A stretch of 64,000 nt of DNA from Verrucomicrobiota bacterium. Its GTDB lineage: Bacteria; Verrucomicrobiota; Verrucomicrobiia; Chthoniobacterales; SZAS-18. Shown here piece after piece: positions 7,536-15,979 of the stretch. The position numbers and the translations under genes were made by a program. Below the pieces are notes generated by a model. That model was not told the DNA's origin. It saw only the letters and a program-made list of their open reading frames with translations, and did no database searches. The stretch lies in NCBI GenBank assembly GCA_018240025.1, contig JAFEGM010000004.1, forward strand, positions 10,590 through 74,589, written 5' to 3'. The first letter of the stretch is position 1. Each line of letters opens with the position of its first letter.

Positions 7536-8546
7536 TCAGGGCGCAGAGTACGAGCCGAACTGCCACACCTCCCCTCCCACCAACCCACTCCGCCAGCGCT
7601 CCGGAATGCGGCTCGCACCCGCTGCGGCGCCGAGCAACGCGCCGAGGACGGCGCCGCGGTGGCAGTTGTCGCCGCCGAGGTTGGTGTTGGCGATGAGGCC
7701 GGCTTCGAAATCGGCGGCGTATTTCCAGGCGAGATAGAGCGAGGCGGGGAAGGCGTCCTCGATGTAGCAGGCGGAACTGACGCGCTGGCCGATGACGACT
7801 TCGTCGGGCTCGCGCGACCAGCGCTCGGCCTTGCGGGCGGAGAACCACTCGGAGGCGTGGGCGAAGATCGCGCGGCGCAGGTCGGCGCCGCGGAGGACGT
7901 CGCCGAGAATGCGGGCGAGCGCTTCGCCGGCGCGGGCGAGCTCGGCGTGGCGATGCGTCAGGCTGAGGTGCTCGCGCACGGCGGCCAAGGCAGCGGCGGT
8001 GTCGACGCCGAACCAGGCGCAGAGGACGCCGACATGCGCCAGGCCGCCGATGTGCAGATCGCTCCCGCCGCATTTGCGCGGCGCGGTGCCGCGGGCGTAG
8101 GCGGCGAAGAAGTGGCGGTGGTATTCCTCCACGTAGGTGTCGCGGTGGGCGCCGGGCGTGAGCATGAAGGCGATGTAGCGCTCCAGCCAGTCGTCGGCGT
8201 CGTAGCCGCCGCGGGCGGTGAGGGAATCGAGCAGCACCCGCGCGAGCTGGAGGTTGAGCGTGTTCTCGCCGGCCCGCAGGAACTGGTGGTAATGCACGCC
8301 GCGTTGGCCCCAATACTGCGCCTGCTCGCGGAGGATGTCGCCGCGTGCGTTCGGCGCTGTGTATTGCGAACGCCAGAGGATGCTGTCGGGATGCGGCGAG
8401 CGCGGGGCGAGGTAGTCGCGCACCACGCCGTAGTCGCGCCGCAGCGCCGCGCGGTCGTAGTACCAATGCACCGGCATGGCGAGCGCATCGCCGACAAACG
8501 AACCCCAGGCGCAGCCCGCGCGCCGATCTTCCGAGACAGCTTCCAT
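7536..8546 (-). CDS. ADP-ribosylglycohydrolase family protein
   Basis: A 336-residue protein of the ADP-ribosylglycohydrolase (ARH/DraG-like) family, which removes ADP-ribose from proteins or related conjugates using two metal ions. The paired metal-binding signatures are at the two ends, as in the family: GSFVGDALAMPVHWYYD near residues 15-31 and NLGGDNCHRGAVLGALLGA near the C-terminus (the second is NCHRG instead of the common TDT, seen in some subfamilies). The start is the ATG opening MEAVSEDRRA; upstream in-frame sequence is low-complexity repeat. It lies 87 bp upstream of the DGR kinase on the same strand, so it could share its transcript. The substrate is not predictable. Proximity to two kinases suggests a regulatory role, which is inference only. 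Confidence 0.8.
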   Translation of the reverse strand: MEAVSEDRRAGCAWGSFVGDALAMPVHWYYDRAALRRDYGVVRDYLAPRSPHPDSILWRSQYTAPNARGDILREQAQYWGQRGVHYHQFLRAGENTLNLQLARVLLDSLTARGGYDADDWLERYIAFMLTPGAHRDTYVEEYHRHFFAAYARGTAPRKCGGSDLHIGGLAHVGVLCAWFGVDTAAALAAVREHLSLTHRHAELARAGEALARILGDVLRGADLRRAIFAHASEWFSARKAERWSREPDEVVIGQRVSSACYIEDAFPASLYLAWKYAADFEAGLIANTNLGGDNCHRGAVLGALLGAAAGASRIPERWRSGLVGGEVWQFGSYSAP

Positions 8547-8604
8547 GAGCGCATCGGTCCGACGGGCGCCGCGCGAGAGCAAGCGGCGAGCGTGGCAGCG
8601 AGCG

Positions 8605-8660
8605 GAGGAGCCGAGGAGCCGAGGAGCCGAGGAGCCGAGGAGCCGAGGAGCCGAGGAGGG
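8605..8660. repeat. 8-bp GAGGAGCC tandem repeat
   Basis: Six perfect and one imperfect copies of GAGGAGCC lie in the 268-bp gap between the ADP-ribosylglycohydrolase start and the end of the kinase-Sel1 gene. Such arrays change length by slippage. It sits just upstream of the glycohydrolase on its strand, so copy number might affect promoter spacing, but no promoter was identified. Confidence 0.7.
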
Positions 8661-8814
8661 TGGTCCGCACTCTCCGAGTGCGGCCGGGCGGCGGGGGGTG
8701 CGTAGGAGCCGCGGAGAGCGGTGCGGCGAGCGATGCGGACACAGCAACTGGCCACTGCTCGGCGAGCCGGCCCCGCTCGGAGCGTGCGGACGAGGATGAT
8801 GTCGGCTTGCCGAC

Positions 8815-11800
8815 TCAGCGATACGGCGCGCTGTTGCGCTCGCACCAGGCGATGGCCGGCGGCAGACCGCGCTGGGCAGCGGCGACGTAGTAGATCCGCG
8901 CGGTAGCGAGGTCCTTGTTCACGCCGAGGCCGCCTTCCAGGCACTGGGCGTAGAAGAACATGCCGACCGGATTGTCGAGGTCGGCGGAGCGCTTGAACAA
9001 CTCGACCGCGCGGCGCTGGTCCGGCCGCGCCATGCCGAGGCCGCGCATGTAGTAGCTGCCGAGGTTGGCCATGGAATGGGAGTTCCCCAACTCGGCGGCT
9101 TTCTCCATCAGGCGGCGGGCCTCGCTCGGATTGATCGGCACGCCGTTGCCTTTCTCGTAGGCCACGGCCAGCGCGTCGAGCGCGCGGGTGTTGTTGCCGT
9201 CGCGCGCCAGCACTTCGCTGAGGAGCCGGACCGACTGCCGGTAATCTTGGCCGACGCCGCCCTTGCCGTCGCGCAGGCATTCGGCCAGCAGCACCTTGCC
9301 CTGCACGTCGCCGAGTTCGGAGGCCTGCCGGTACCACTGCGCAGTGTCCTGCGGCCGCGGTGCGAGACGGGGACCGCCTTTGAAAAGCAGATTGCCCAGA
9401 CTGACCATCGCCTTGGTGTTCCCCTTCTGCGCGGCCCGCGAGTAATAGTCCGCGGCCATGCTGGCATCGGAGTTCTCGGTCATCTCGCCGAGGAAGAGCA
9501 GCGACGTCTGCGAACCCGCCGTGGCCGCGCGCTCCAGCAGCGGCTTCAGCTGATTGAACCGCCGCACCCGCTGTTCGGGTTCCTTGGCGGCGTCGAGAAT
9601 CCCCGCGACCACGGTCTCGAGAAATTCGACCGCGCCGCTCTGCTCCGGGTAGTCCTCGACCACCCGCACGTACGCGCCCAGCTCTTCGCTCGGATTGCCC
9701 GCCAGATTACGGCGCTTCACGTCCTCCAGCGCGGCCAGATAGCGGGTGCGCCGGTCTTGCGGCTCGGCCACCGGCGTGGGCGTCGGCACCCGGGCAACGA
9801 GCGTCGGCACCGGCGTCGGCGTCTCGGCCGGCGCGGGCGTCGGCACGGGGGTGTTAACCGCCACCACCTGGGTCGGCGCCGGCGTCGGCTGCGCCACCTG
9901 GGTCGGCACCGGGGTGGGATTGACCACCACGTCGCCGCCCGGCTTTTTGAGGAAGAAATAGCCACCGACACCGCCCCCCAGAAGGACCGCGACGATGGCG
10001 ATCGGGACGATGGGCGAACCCGATTTCGCGGGCGCCGCGGTGGTCACATTCGGCGGGATCGGCGGCAGACTCGGGCCCGGCTGGGGCGCGGTCTGCCACT
10101 GCTGCGGGGGCGGCGGCAGATTCGGGCCGGGACCCGGCGGCGGAGCGACCTGCGGCGTCGGCGCCACGGAGGTGCCTCCTCCCCCGCCCTGTCCGCTGCG
10201 CAAGGCCTGCACGAGCTGGACCGAGCTGACGTAGCCACCCGGCGCGAGCGCGCGCCGGAGTGCGATGTTGCCCTCCTCGGAGAGGGTCGGCAGAGGCGGA
10301 ATGCGGGCGGTCGACCCAGCCTGGACCCGCGGCGGCGGCGAACCGCTCAGCAGCTCGAAAGCCAAGGCCGCGACCTGGCGCGGATAATCGACGGCACCTT
10401 CGGAGGCCGTGCCGGAATTCGTCGGGGCGACCAGCGTCTGCTCCGGCGAGTAGGTCGCGCCGCCGCCCGAGCCAAGCGAGACAGGATTCAGCTTCGGTTC
10501 GAAATCGGGCCACTCGGCCAGCGGCGCCGACAGGAACGCCGGTCGGGCGGTGACCTCATAGTCGACCCGGAAGCCGACCATCACCTGATTGAGCGCGAGG
10601 CCCAGCGAATGCAGGCCGCGTTGGGCCGCGTAATCGGCGGCCTCGGCCACCGGCTCGAGGATGGCGGCGGCCTCCTGGGCATTGAGCCGGCTGCGCCCGC
10701 GCATCAGATCGAGGAGCGAGAAACCGTTCACCCACTCGGAGACGAGGATGTTGTGGCCTTCGGGGATGCGCTCGAGGGAGTAGATCTCGACGAGGTTCGG
10801 ATGCGGGGCATTGCGGGCCGCCTCCACCTCGCGCTCGGCCTTCATCTGGGCATCGGTGCCGAGCAGGATGGCCTGATGGATGACTTTGACTGCCACCGGG
10901 CGGTTCTGGTCGTTGTCGAGCCCCTTGAACAGTCGTCCGCTGCGCCCGTCGCCATAGTCCTCCAGCAGCCGGTAGCGTCCCGCGAGCACGGCGCCCTTGG
11001 TGGGCGGCACCGCGCTGCTGACTGTGGCGGCGGTGGCGGCGCTGGTCGTCGGAGTCGCCGTGAAGGCCTGGGTGGCGAAGGCATCGCCGCCGCCCACGGG
11101 CAGGCCGGGATCGGACCCGGCGGAAAAATGCGTGGCGGTGGCATCGGCCGCGCTCAGCGCCCGGATGGCGGCCTCGACCTCGCGCCGCAGTTCGCTGGCG
11201 TTCTGCGGCCGCATGGCCGGATCCTTCTCGATCATCCGCCGCAGCACCTGGATCAGCTCCGGCGGCTGCCCAGCCAGGATCTCGAAGGGCGGCGGCTTCT
11301 GCAGGTGGTCCCGCATGATGCCCGCCAGCGAGCCGGTGAAGGGCGGCTTGCCGGTCAGCATCCACCAGAGCGTGATACCCAACGAGTAGATGTCCGAGCG
11401 GACGTCCAGTTCGTGCTCCTCGAGCTGCTCCGGACTGGCGAAATGCGGCGTGCCGACAAAGCCGGCGACCGTGACCGTGGCGTCCTCGGCACCCTTTTGG
11501 GCGCTCTTGGCCAGGCCGAAATCGATCACCTTGACGAAGAGCTCCTCGTCCTCGTCGGCCACCAGCATGAGGTTGGCCGGCTTGATGTCCCGATGCACGA
11601 GCCCCTCGCGCTCGGCGGCCCGGAGCGCCTTTGCCACCTGGAGGGTGATCTGCAGCGCGGCCAGCGCCGGCAGCGGACCGTGGCGCTTGACGCGCCCCTC
11701 GACCGTCTCGCCGGCGATGAATTCCATCGCGTAGAAGTAGGCGTTCGCGTCCTCGCCCAGATGGAAGACCGCGGCCACGTTCGGGTGGCTCAGGCGGGCC

Positions 11801-12006
11801 GCCGCCCGGGCCTCGCGGACGAAGCGCTGACGGGCGATGTCGCTATTGAGGTAGGTCGTGTTGATGACCTTCAAAGCGACCGTCACGCGGAGGTTCGTGT
11901 CGAACGCCTTGAACGTGATGCCCATCGCGCCCCGGCCGAGCTCGAACAACGAGCCGTCCTCGCGGCGCAAGACCTCGTAGTGATGGAATTTCTCGTTCTC
12001 GGACAT
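8815..12006 (-). CDS. membrane Ser/Thr kinase with pseudokinase and Sel1 repeats
   Basis: A 1063-residue protein. Residues about 10-280 are an active-looking Ser/Thr kinase (LGRGAMG, K46 in VALKVIN, HRDIKPAN with D140, DFG at 162-164, FASPEQ). Residues about 345-500 resemble a second kinase fold (YRLLEDYGDGRSGRLFKG, VAVKVIH) but lack the HRD and DFG motifs, so a pseudokinase. Proline-rich stretches flank one membrane segment at about 665-690. Sel1/TPR-like repeats occupy about 850-1055 (GKGGVGQDYRQSVRLL, MRGLGMARPDQRRAVELFK). Its N-terminus (MSEN, then DGSxxELGRGxMGxT) matches that of the DGR target kinase, so the two are paralogues with exchanged output/ectodomain modules. It is transcribed divergently from the FHA-cyclase gene across 143 bp. 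Confidence 0.9.
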   Translation of the reverse strand: MSENEKFHHYEVLRREDGSLFELGRGAMGITFKAFDTNLRVTVALKVINTTYLNSDIARQRFVREARAAARLSHPNVAAVFHLGEDANAYFYAMEFIAGETVEGRVKRHGPLPALAALQITLQVAKALRAAEREGLVHRDIKPANLMLVADEDEELFVKVIDFGLAKSAQKGAEDATVTVAGFVGTPHFASPEQLEEHELDVRSDIYSLGITLWWMLTGKPPFTGSLAGIMRDHLQKPPPFEILAGQPPELIQVLRRMIEKDPAMRPQNASELRREVEAAIRALSAADATATHFSAGSDPGLPVGGGDAFATQAFTATPTTSAATAATVSSAVPPTKGAVLAGRYRLLEDYGDGRSGRLFKGLDNDQNRPVAVKVIHQAILLGTDAQMKAEREVEAARNAPHPNLVEIYSLERIPEGHNILVSEWVNGFSLLDLMRGRSRLNAQEAAAILEPVAEAADYAAQRGLHSLGLALNQVMVGFRVDYEVTARPAFLSAPLAEWPDFEPKLNPVSLGSGGGATYSPEQTLVAPTNSGTASEGAVDYPRQVAALAFELLSGSPPPRVQAGSTARIPPLPTLSEEGNIALRRALAPGGYVSSVQLVQALRSGQGGGGGTSVAPTPQVAPPPGPGPNLPPPPQQWQTAPQPGPSLPPIPPNVTTAAPAKSGSPIVPIAIVAVLLGGGVGGYFFLKKPGGDVVVNPTPVPTQVAQPTPAPTQVVAVNTPVPTPAPAETPTPVPTLVARVPTPTPVAEPQDRRTRYLAALEDVKRRNLAGNPSEELGAYVRVVEDYPEQSGAVEFLETVVAGILDAAKEPEQRVRRFNQLKPLLERAATAGSQTSLLFLGEMTENSDASMAADYYSRAAQKGNTKAMVSLGNLLFKGGPRLAPRPQDTAQWYRQASELGDVQGKVLLAECLRDGKGGVGQDYRQSVRLLSEVLARDGNNTRALDALAVAYEKGNGVPINPSEARRLMEKAAELGNSHSMANLGSYYMRGLGMARPDQRRAVELFKRSADLDNPVGMFFYAQCLEGGLGVNKDLATARIYYVAAAQRGLPPAIAWCERNSAPYR

Positions 12007-12101
12007 CGCGCGACGCGTCCCCGGAGGACCGCGAGTGCCCTCTGTGCCACAAGATTCGTTTCCGCAACAGTCCCGAGTTTCGGATGCGTTGAAATGAAGC
12101 G

Positions 12102-12129
12102 TTGCCGGAGTGTCGGGATTGATTATAAC
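12102..12129 (+). promoter_or_regulatory. candidate sigma70-type promoter for the FHA-cyclase gene
   Basis: TTGCCG (12102-12107), a 16-bp spacer and TATAAC (12124-12129) lie in the 143-bp divergent region between the kinase and the cyclase. Transcription would start near 12136, leaving a very short leader before the ATG at 12150. The match is good for a high-GC genome, but the inference is from consensus only. Confidence 0.45.
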
Positions 12130-12149
12130 CGAGGTCGAATTTCCCCTGA

Positions 12150-13094
12150 ATGGCCGCCAAGCTTCGCATCACCACAGTCACCGGCGAAAGCTACGACGTG
12201 CCGATTCAGAACACGGCGACGATTGGACGTACCAGCGAGAACACGGTTTGCCTAAACACGAGCGCGCACATCAGCCGCCAGCACGCCGTCATCCGCTGCC
12301 ATAACGGCTATGAATACCAGATCATGGATCTGGGCAGTCGGAACGGTACGTACGTGAACGATCAGCGCGTCGTCCTGCCCGTCACGCTGACGCACGGGTC
12401 GAAGATCCGCATCGCCAACAACGAGCTCATCTTCGAGCAGGAAGCCGAGCCGGCGGGCGAGGATGCGATCGAGGCCACGTTGGCCGCGAGCACGGACCAC
12501 CACGCGCAGAGCGTGCGGCCGGCGGCCATCCTGGTTTGCGACATCCGCGGCTTTTCCACCATGTCCGAGAAGCTGCCGGCCGAGTCGCTTTCCCAGCTCC
12601 TAGGTCAGTGGTTCCGCGAGGCCGGCAATCTCGTCCAGCGCTCGGGCGGCATCATCGACAAGTTCATTGGCGACGCCATCCTGGCCTACTGGCAGCCCGC
12701 CGGCTCCGCCAGCGACACCATGGCCGACGGGCCGCATCCCGAATGCGGCGCCGCCTTCGAGGCCGCCCGGGCCATGCTCCGGCTGGCGCGCAAGATGCAC
12801 TGGCCGAACGACAAGCCGTTCAAGATCGGCATCGCCCTGCACCACGGAAAGGTGAGCTTTTCGAACATCGGCCTGGTCGCCCAGCGCGACGCCACCATCA
12901 TCGGCGACGCGGTCAACACCGCCTTCCGTCTGGAGAGCATCATGAAGGCGCTCAACCAGGAACTCCTGCTCTCGGAGAAGATCGTGGAGTGCCTGCCCAA
13001 TGCCTCCGATTTCGTCGATCTGGGCGAGCAGGCGCTGAAGGGCAAAAGCCAGCTGGTCCGGGTGTTCGGGGTACGCGAAGGATTCGAATTCTGA
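12150..13094 (+). CDS. FHA-domain class III adenylate/guanylate cyclase
   Basis: A 314-residue soluble protein. Residues about 5-95 are an FHA domain (TIGRTSENTV, SRQHAVIR, LGSRNGTYV), which binds phosphothreonine. Residues about 125-300 are a class III nucleotide cyclase with the two metal-binding aspartates in VCDIRGFSTMSE and FIGDAILAYW, then ATIIGDAVNTAFRLE, the conserved Asn/Arg region. Such proteins make cAMP or cGMP; the base specificity cannot be read with confidence. The divergent neighbour is a Ser/Thr kinase, and FHA domains commonly read phosphorylation by a neighbouring kinase, so the kinase may control the cyclase. The cyclic-nucleotide-binding SulP transporter at 52304-54541 could be a downstream reader, but nothing links them directly. 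Confidence 0.88.
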   Translation: MAAKLRITTVTGESYDVPIQNTATIGRTSENTVCLNTSAHISRQHAVIRCHNGYEYQIMDLGSRNGTYVNDQRVVLPVTLTHGSKIRIANNELIFEQEAEPAGEDAIEATLAASTDHHAQSVRPAAILVCDIRGFSTMSEKLPAESLSQLLGQWFREAGNLVQRSGGIIDKFIGDAILAYWQPAGSASDTMADGPHPECGAAFEAARAMLRLARKMHWPNDKPFKIGIALHHGKVSFSNIGLVAQRDATIIGDAVNTAFRLESIMKALNQELLLSEKIVECLPNASDFVDLGEQALKGKSQLVRVFGVREGFEF

Positions 13095-13097
13095 GAA

Positions 13098-13488
13098 TTG
13101 GCCTGCGGCTTTGGTCGCTTCGAGGACGAGGACGAGGACGAAGTGCGCGCGGCGGGAGTTCTAGCCGCCGCGTTCCGATGCTTCTCAGATTTCGACCGCT
13201 GCGGTCTGATCGCGCCGACCCGGCAAGCCTCCCCTCGTCTTCGAAGGAACAAAGCCGCAGGCCAAGTTTCCCTCGTCCTCGTCGTCGTCCTCGTCCTCGT
13301 CCTCGGATCGACAAAGCCGCAGGCCAATTTCCCCCTCGTCCTCGTCCTCGAAGCGACCAAAGCCGCAGGCCAAGTCCCCCTCGTCCTCGTCGTCGTCCTC
13401 GTCCTCGTCCTCGTCCTCGCATCGACCAAAGCCGCAGGCCAATTCTCCCCTCGTCCTCGTCCTCGAAGCGACCAAAGCCGCAGGCCAA
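13098..13488. repeat. intergenic repeat array with 40-bp inverted repeats
   Basis: The 395-bp gap between the convergent cyclase and LysM genes is almost filled by a repeat. The core AAAGCCGCAGGCCAA occurs five times directly (13251, 13313, 13359, 13428, 13474) and once inverted (13098-13112), separated by CTCGTC-rich simple sequence. The inverted copy and its flank (13098-13137) form a perfect 40-bp inverted match to 13334-13373 and to 13449-13488. Smaller stems (GACCGC/GCGGTC near 13189-13201) lie in between. There are no T-tracts. It could act as a two-way terminator or be a dispersed palindromic element. No gene is seen in it. Confidence 0.85.
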
Positions 13489-13489
13489 A

Positions 13490-14281
13490 CTAAGGAATGA
13501 TGAGGATCATCCCCGCCCGCAGGTTGGTGGGTTCCCCCTGCAGCGCGTTGTGGTTGGCGTCGAGCAGGTCATTCACCCGCTGGGTGCTCTGATAGAACCG
13601 CTTGGAAATGCCCGCGAGCGTGTCGCCCGGCTGCACCTTGTAGGTCCGGCTCTGGGCGGCGCCTTCGCGCTCCGCGGCTTTCGCGGCGGCCGCAGCCGCC
13701 TTGGCCTCGGGCGAACCCGGCGCGGGCTTGGGGCCGGCGCCGGTGGCGAGTTCCTCGGCCGTGGGCGGAGCGTCCGGCGGAGCGTTCGTCTTCTTGCCGC
13801 GCGGCACCGAGGCGGTCGATTTGGCCACGGCCAGTTGCTGCTTGAGGGAGAGGTTTTCGTTGCGGATGCGCGCGGCTTCCTGCCGGTTGATGAGCGTGCC
13901 CCCGGTCAGGCTGGTGGCCAGGGTGACCTCGGCCCGGGCGATGTTGGAGCGCGCCTCGCGAGAGAATTGCCCGGTCTGGTCGATCTCAAGATACCGCCGA
14001 AAGTGGTGGACGGCGCCGATCGGGTCCTTGAGCTGGTCGTGATAGATCAGGCCCAGTCGAAAATGCGCTTCGGCCGTGCGCGGGGTGCCGTCCACGGCCC
14101 GCTCGTACTCGGCCACCGCGCCGCGCAGGTCGCCCGCCGCCAGACGCTCGGCGCCGGCCTTGAGGTGCTTCTTGGAATCGTCCTTCCAGCCCAGCTTCTC
14201 CAAGCGGTCGCAGCCGGCCAGCGCGCCCAGGCAAAGGCCCAGAAAAAAAAGCTGACGCAGAGATTGAACGAAAGGCTGCAT
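13490..14281 (-). CDS. TPR and LysM lipoprotein
   Basis: A 263-residue lipoprotein. An N-terminal signal peptide ends in a lipobox (LGALAGC), placing it at the outer or inner membrane. About residues 40-110 carry TPR-like helices (LAAGDLRGAVAEYERAV, AEAHFRLGLIYHD, AVHHFRRYLEID). A coiled and proline/alanine-rich middle follows, then a LysM domain at about 213-262 (YKVQPGDTLAGISKRFYQS, ending LRAGMILIIP) that binds peptidoglycan. It is probably an envelope assembly or scaffolding protein; the precise role is unknown. The gene is divergent from the small secreted protein at 14299. Confidence 0.85.
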   Translation of the reverse strand: MQPFVQSLRQLFFLGLCLGALAGCDRLEKLGWKDDSKKHLKAGAERLAAGDLRGAVAEYERAVDGTPRTAEAHFRLGLIYHDQLKDPIGAVHHFRRYLEIDQTGQFSREARSNIARAEVTLATSLTGGTLINRQEAARIRNENLSLKQQLAVAKSTASVPRGKKTNAPPDAPPTAEELATGAGPKPAPGSPEAKAAAAAAKAAEREGAAQSRTYKVQPGDTLAGISKRFYQSTQRVNDLLDANHNALQGEPTNLRAGMILIIP

Positions 14282-14298
14282 TCGACCGTATTAGATCC

Positions 14299-14937
14299 GT
14301 GCCGCGCCCACTCGTCTCCACGACCAGCCCGCGCGAACGGCTCCGCCCCACGATGGCGGTATTTTGCGCGGCGGCAATGGCGCTCGCGTTTTCCGCCCAA
14401 GGCTCGTTCGGGGACGCGCCCCAATATCGCCTCCGGCTGAATCTGCGCAGCGAGGTAGAGCCGGTGCCGTGGGCGGAACCTTTCAGCAGTCCGCGCGCCC
14501 TGACGCTGGGCGAATTCGTGCCGCCGGTGCGCCCGCTGAACGTGCGACTCGACTGGGTCGAGCCGGAGCCCTGGGACTGGGCCGGCCTGCGCCGGCAGCT
14601 GCTCAGCGGCATTCGCGGCGCGCGCAAGATGCGCTTCCAGGAGTTCCGCCTGACCGTCGAAGCGGCGCGGCCGCTCCCGGCGCGCAGCCCGGTTGGGCCG
14701 ATCGTCGATGCCTCCACCGCGGCGCGCGTGCGGGCCCGCCTGGCCGGGGACGAAGTGCTCCGCGGCACCGGAGCCACCGCCATCTGCCGGGAAGGTCGCG
14801 TGCAGCTGACCGGTCAATTCGCCCGCGTGGCCCAGACGGCCCGGGCGCTCACACTCGCCCTCAGCGTCGAGGGCGTGCGGGAAGCAGCCATTGGTTTACC
14901 CGATGACCTCGCCCGCGAAGTCCGCGCCGGACGCTAG
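14299..14937 (+). CDS. secreted protein with BON-like C-terminus
   Basis: A 212-residue protein if the GTG at 14299 is used. An ATG at 14353 would begin directly at a better signal peptide (MAVFCAAAMALAFSAQGSFG) and is a credible alternative start. The mature middle (PQYRLRLNLRSEVEPVPW, RLDWVEPEPWDW) is not recognised. The last 70 residues (ARVRARLAGDEVL, CREGRVQLTGQFARVAQTAR, VEGVREAAIGLP) resemble a BON domain, an envelope-associated alpha/beta module. It is divergent from the LysM lipoprotein with an intergenic gap of only 17 bp, so their promoters must overlap coding sequence. Confidence 0.6.
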   Translation: MPRPLVSTTSPRERLRPTMAVFCAAAMALAFSAQGSFGDAPQYRLRLNLRSEVEPVPWAEPFSSPRALTLGEFVPPVRPLNVRLDWVEPEPWDWAGLRRQLLSGIRGARKMRFQEFRLTVEAARPLPARSPVGPIVDASTAARVRARLAGDEVLRGTGATAICREGRVQLTGQFARVAQTARALTLALSVEGVREAAIGLPDDLAREVRAGR

Positions 14938-15021
14938 TGGAATTGCCTGGCCCGACCCGCTCGGACGCCAAAGTCGCTTCGCGGGGCGGCCGCCTGCCCC
15001 TTCACCGCTCGTCGCGGGCCC

Positions 15022-15066
15022 AAAAAAAATGCCGGACCGAACCCACCTGAGCGGGTCCAGTCCGGC
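15022..15066 (-). terminator. rho-independent terminator of the small lipoprotein
   Basis: On the minus strand GCCGGAC pairs with GTCCGGC (15060-15066 with 15031-15037), with further pairing of GACCC/GGGT inside, followed by eight consecutive T residues (15029-15022 read on the minus strand). It lies about 65 bp past the stop codon of the 40-residue lipoprotein gene. It also lies in the tail of the convergent gene ending at 14937, but the T-tract only suits minus-strand transcription. Confidence 0.85.
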
Positions 15067-15133
15067 GAAATCCGTTCTGCCGGCAGTCTCGGAGGTGAGG
15101 CCGGACAGCGTCAGCAGAGATAGGAGTGTCGAA

Positions 15134-15256
15134 TTACTTCGACATCGTCTTCGTGGTGGTGGCGGGAGCCGGAGCCGGGGCGGGCTGGGCGCAGGCGCCG
15201 AGGCCGAGGGCGGCCGCCGCAACGGCGACGAGGAGAAGAGCTTTGATGGCTTTCAT
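15134..15256 (-). CDS. 40-residue lipoprotein
   Basis: A complete small gene of 40 residues: MKAIKALLLVAVAAAALG, a lipobox LGLGAC, then a proline/alanine spacer (QPAPAPAPATTT) and KTMSK. A purine-rich AGGAAGGTG sequence lies upstream and a strong terminator follows, so it is a monocistronic, probably abundant lipoprotein. It resembles small spacer or decoration lipoproteins of unknown function. Confidence 0.8.
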   Translation of the reverse strand: MKAIKALLLVAVAAAALGLGACAQPAPAPAPATTTKTMSK

Positions 15257-15304
15257 GGTCTTGGTTTCACCTTCCTTTCTTAGCTGAGTGCAGACTGAGG
15301 AGTG

Positions 15305-15324
15305 GGCGATTTCGGTCAATCGCC
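15305..15324. promoter_or_regulatory. inverted repeat upstream of the small lipoprotein
   Basis: GGCGATT and AATCGCC form a perfect 7-bp inverted repeat around TCGGTC, 49 bp upstream of the lipoprotein ATG and between it and the divergent peroxiredoxin gene. It may be an operator or a leader hairpin. No partner protein can be named. Confidence 0.3.
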
Positions 15325-15471
15325 GCCCCTTGGCAAGGATTATTCCCAGCCACGTCCGTGGCGAGCCCGCGCATTTCTTTGACACCGCGCCGCGAATTGC
15401 CCCAATAGAGGCACCATCGGCCGATCCCCCCTTGGCCGGAAATTCGCCCACCCATTTCGCGTCCACCCGCC

Positions 15472-15963
15472 ATGCTTTCCATCGGCACCCGCGCACCCGA
15501 TTTCACCCTTTCCAGCAAACAGGACGACGGCCTCAAGCTCGTCACACTCAGCGAACATCTGGCCCGCGGCCCGGTCCTGCTCCTCTTCGTCCCCATGGCC
15601 TTCACCGGCGTCTGCACGGAGGAATTGTGCAGCGTGACCCAGGGCCTCGAGCGCTTCACCAACTCCGGCGCCACCGTGCTGGTGGTCAGCGGCGACAACC
15701 CCTTCGCGCAGGAGGCCTGGTGCAAGAAGGAGGGCTTCACGCTCACCCTGCTGAGCGATTACGAGCACAAGGTCGCCGCCAGCTACGGCGTGGCCTACGA
15801 GTCCTTCCTGCCGCAGTTCAATCTCGGCATGGGTGGCGTGCCCAAGCGCTCGGCGTTCGTGATCGGCAGCGATGGCATCATCGTCCACGCCGAGTCGAAC
15901 GACGACCCGAAGAAGCTGCCCGATTTCAAGACCATCCTGGGCAAGCTGGCGACCGCGAGCTGA
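15472..15963 (+). CDS. peroxiredoxin (AhpC/TSA family)
   Basis: A 163-residue thiol peroxidase that reduces hydrogen peroxide or organic peroxides in the cytoplasm. The thioredoxin fold carries the active-site signature PMAFTGVCTEEL with peroxidatic Cys48. APDFTL at the N-terminus and PKRSAFVIGSDG near residue 123 are typical. Another cysteine (C53) is close by and one more sits in EAWCKKEG, but no canonical resolving position is obvious, so it may be of the AhpE/1-Cys or atypical type. It is divergent from the small lipoprotein gene. There is no signal peptide. Confidence 0.9.
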   Translation: MLSIGTRAPDFTLSSKQDDGLKLVTLSEHLARGPVLLLFVPMAFTGVCTEELCSVTQGLERFTNSGATVLVVSGDNPFAQEAWCKKEGFTLTLLSDYEHKVAASYGVAYESFLPQFNLGMGGVPKRSAFVIGSDGIIVHAESNDDPKKLPDFKTILGKLATAS

Positions 15964-15979
15964 GCGGATCCCGCCGCCG

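Noticed and set aside
8605-8660. CRISPR array
   Set aside because: Units are 8 bp with no spacers and no cas genes. It is a simple tandem repeat.
8815-12006. Second DGR target
   Set aside because: No segment similar to the TR was found in this gene, and it has no FGE domain. Only the kinase-FGE gene carries a VR in this window.
9076-12255. Long open plus-strand frame opposite the kinase-Sel1 gene
   Set aside because: The sense gene has intact kinase and Sel1 motifs. The antisense product is Arg/Gly/His-rich without similarity to any family.
13098-13488. Insertion sequence or transposon remnant
   Set aside because: There is no transposase fragment and no target-site duplication. The structure is a repeat array confined to an intergenic gap.
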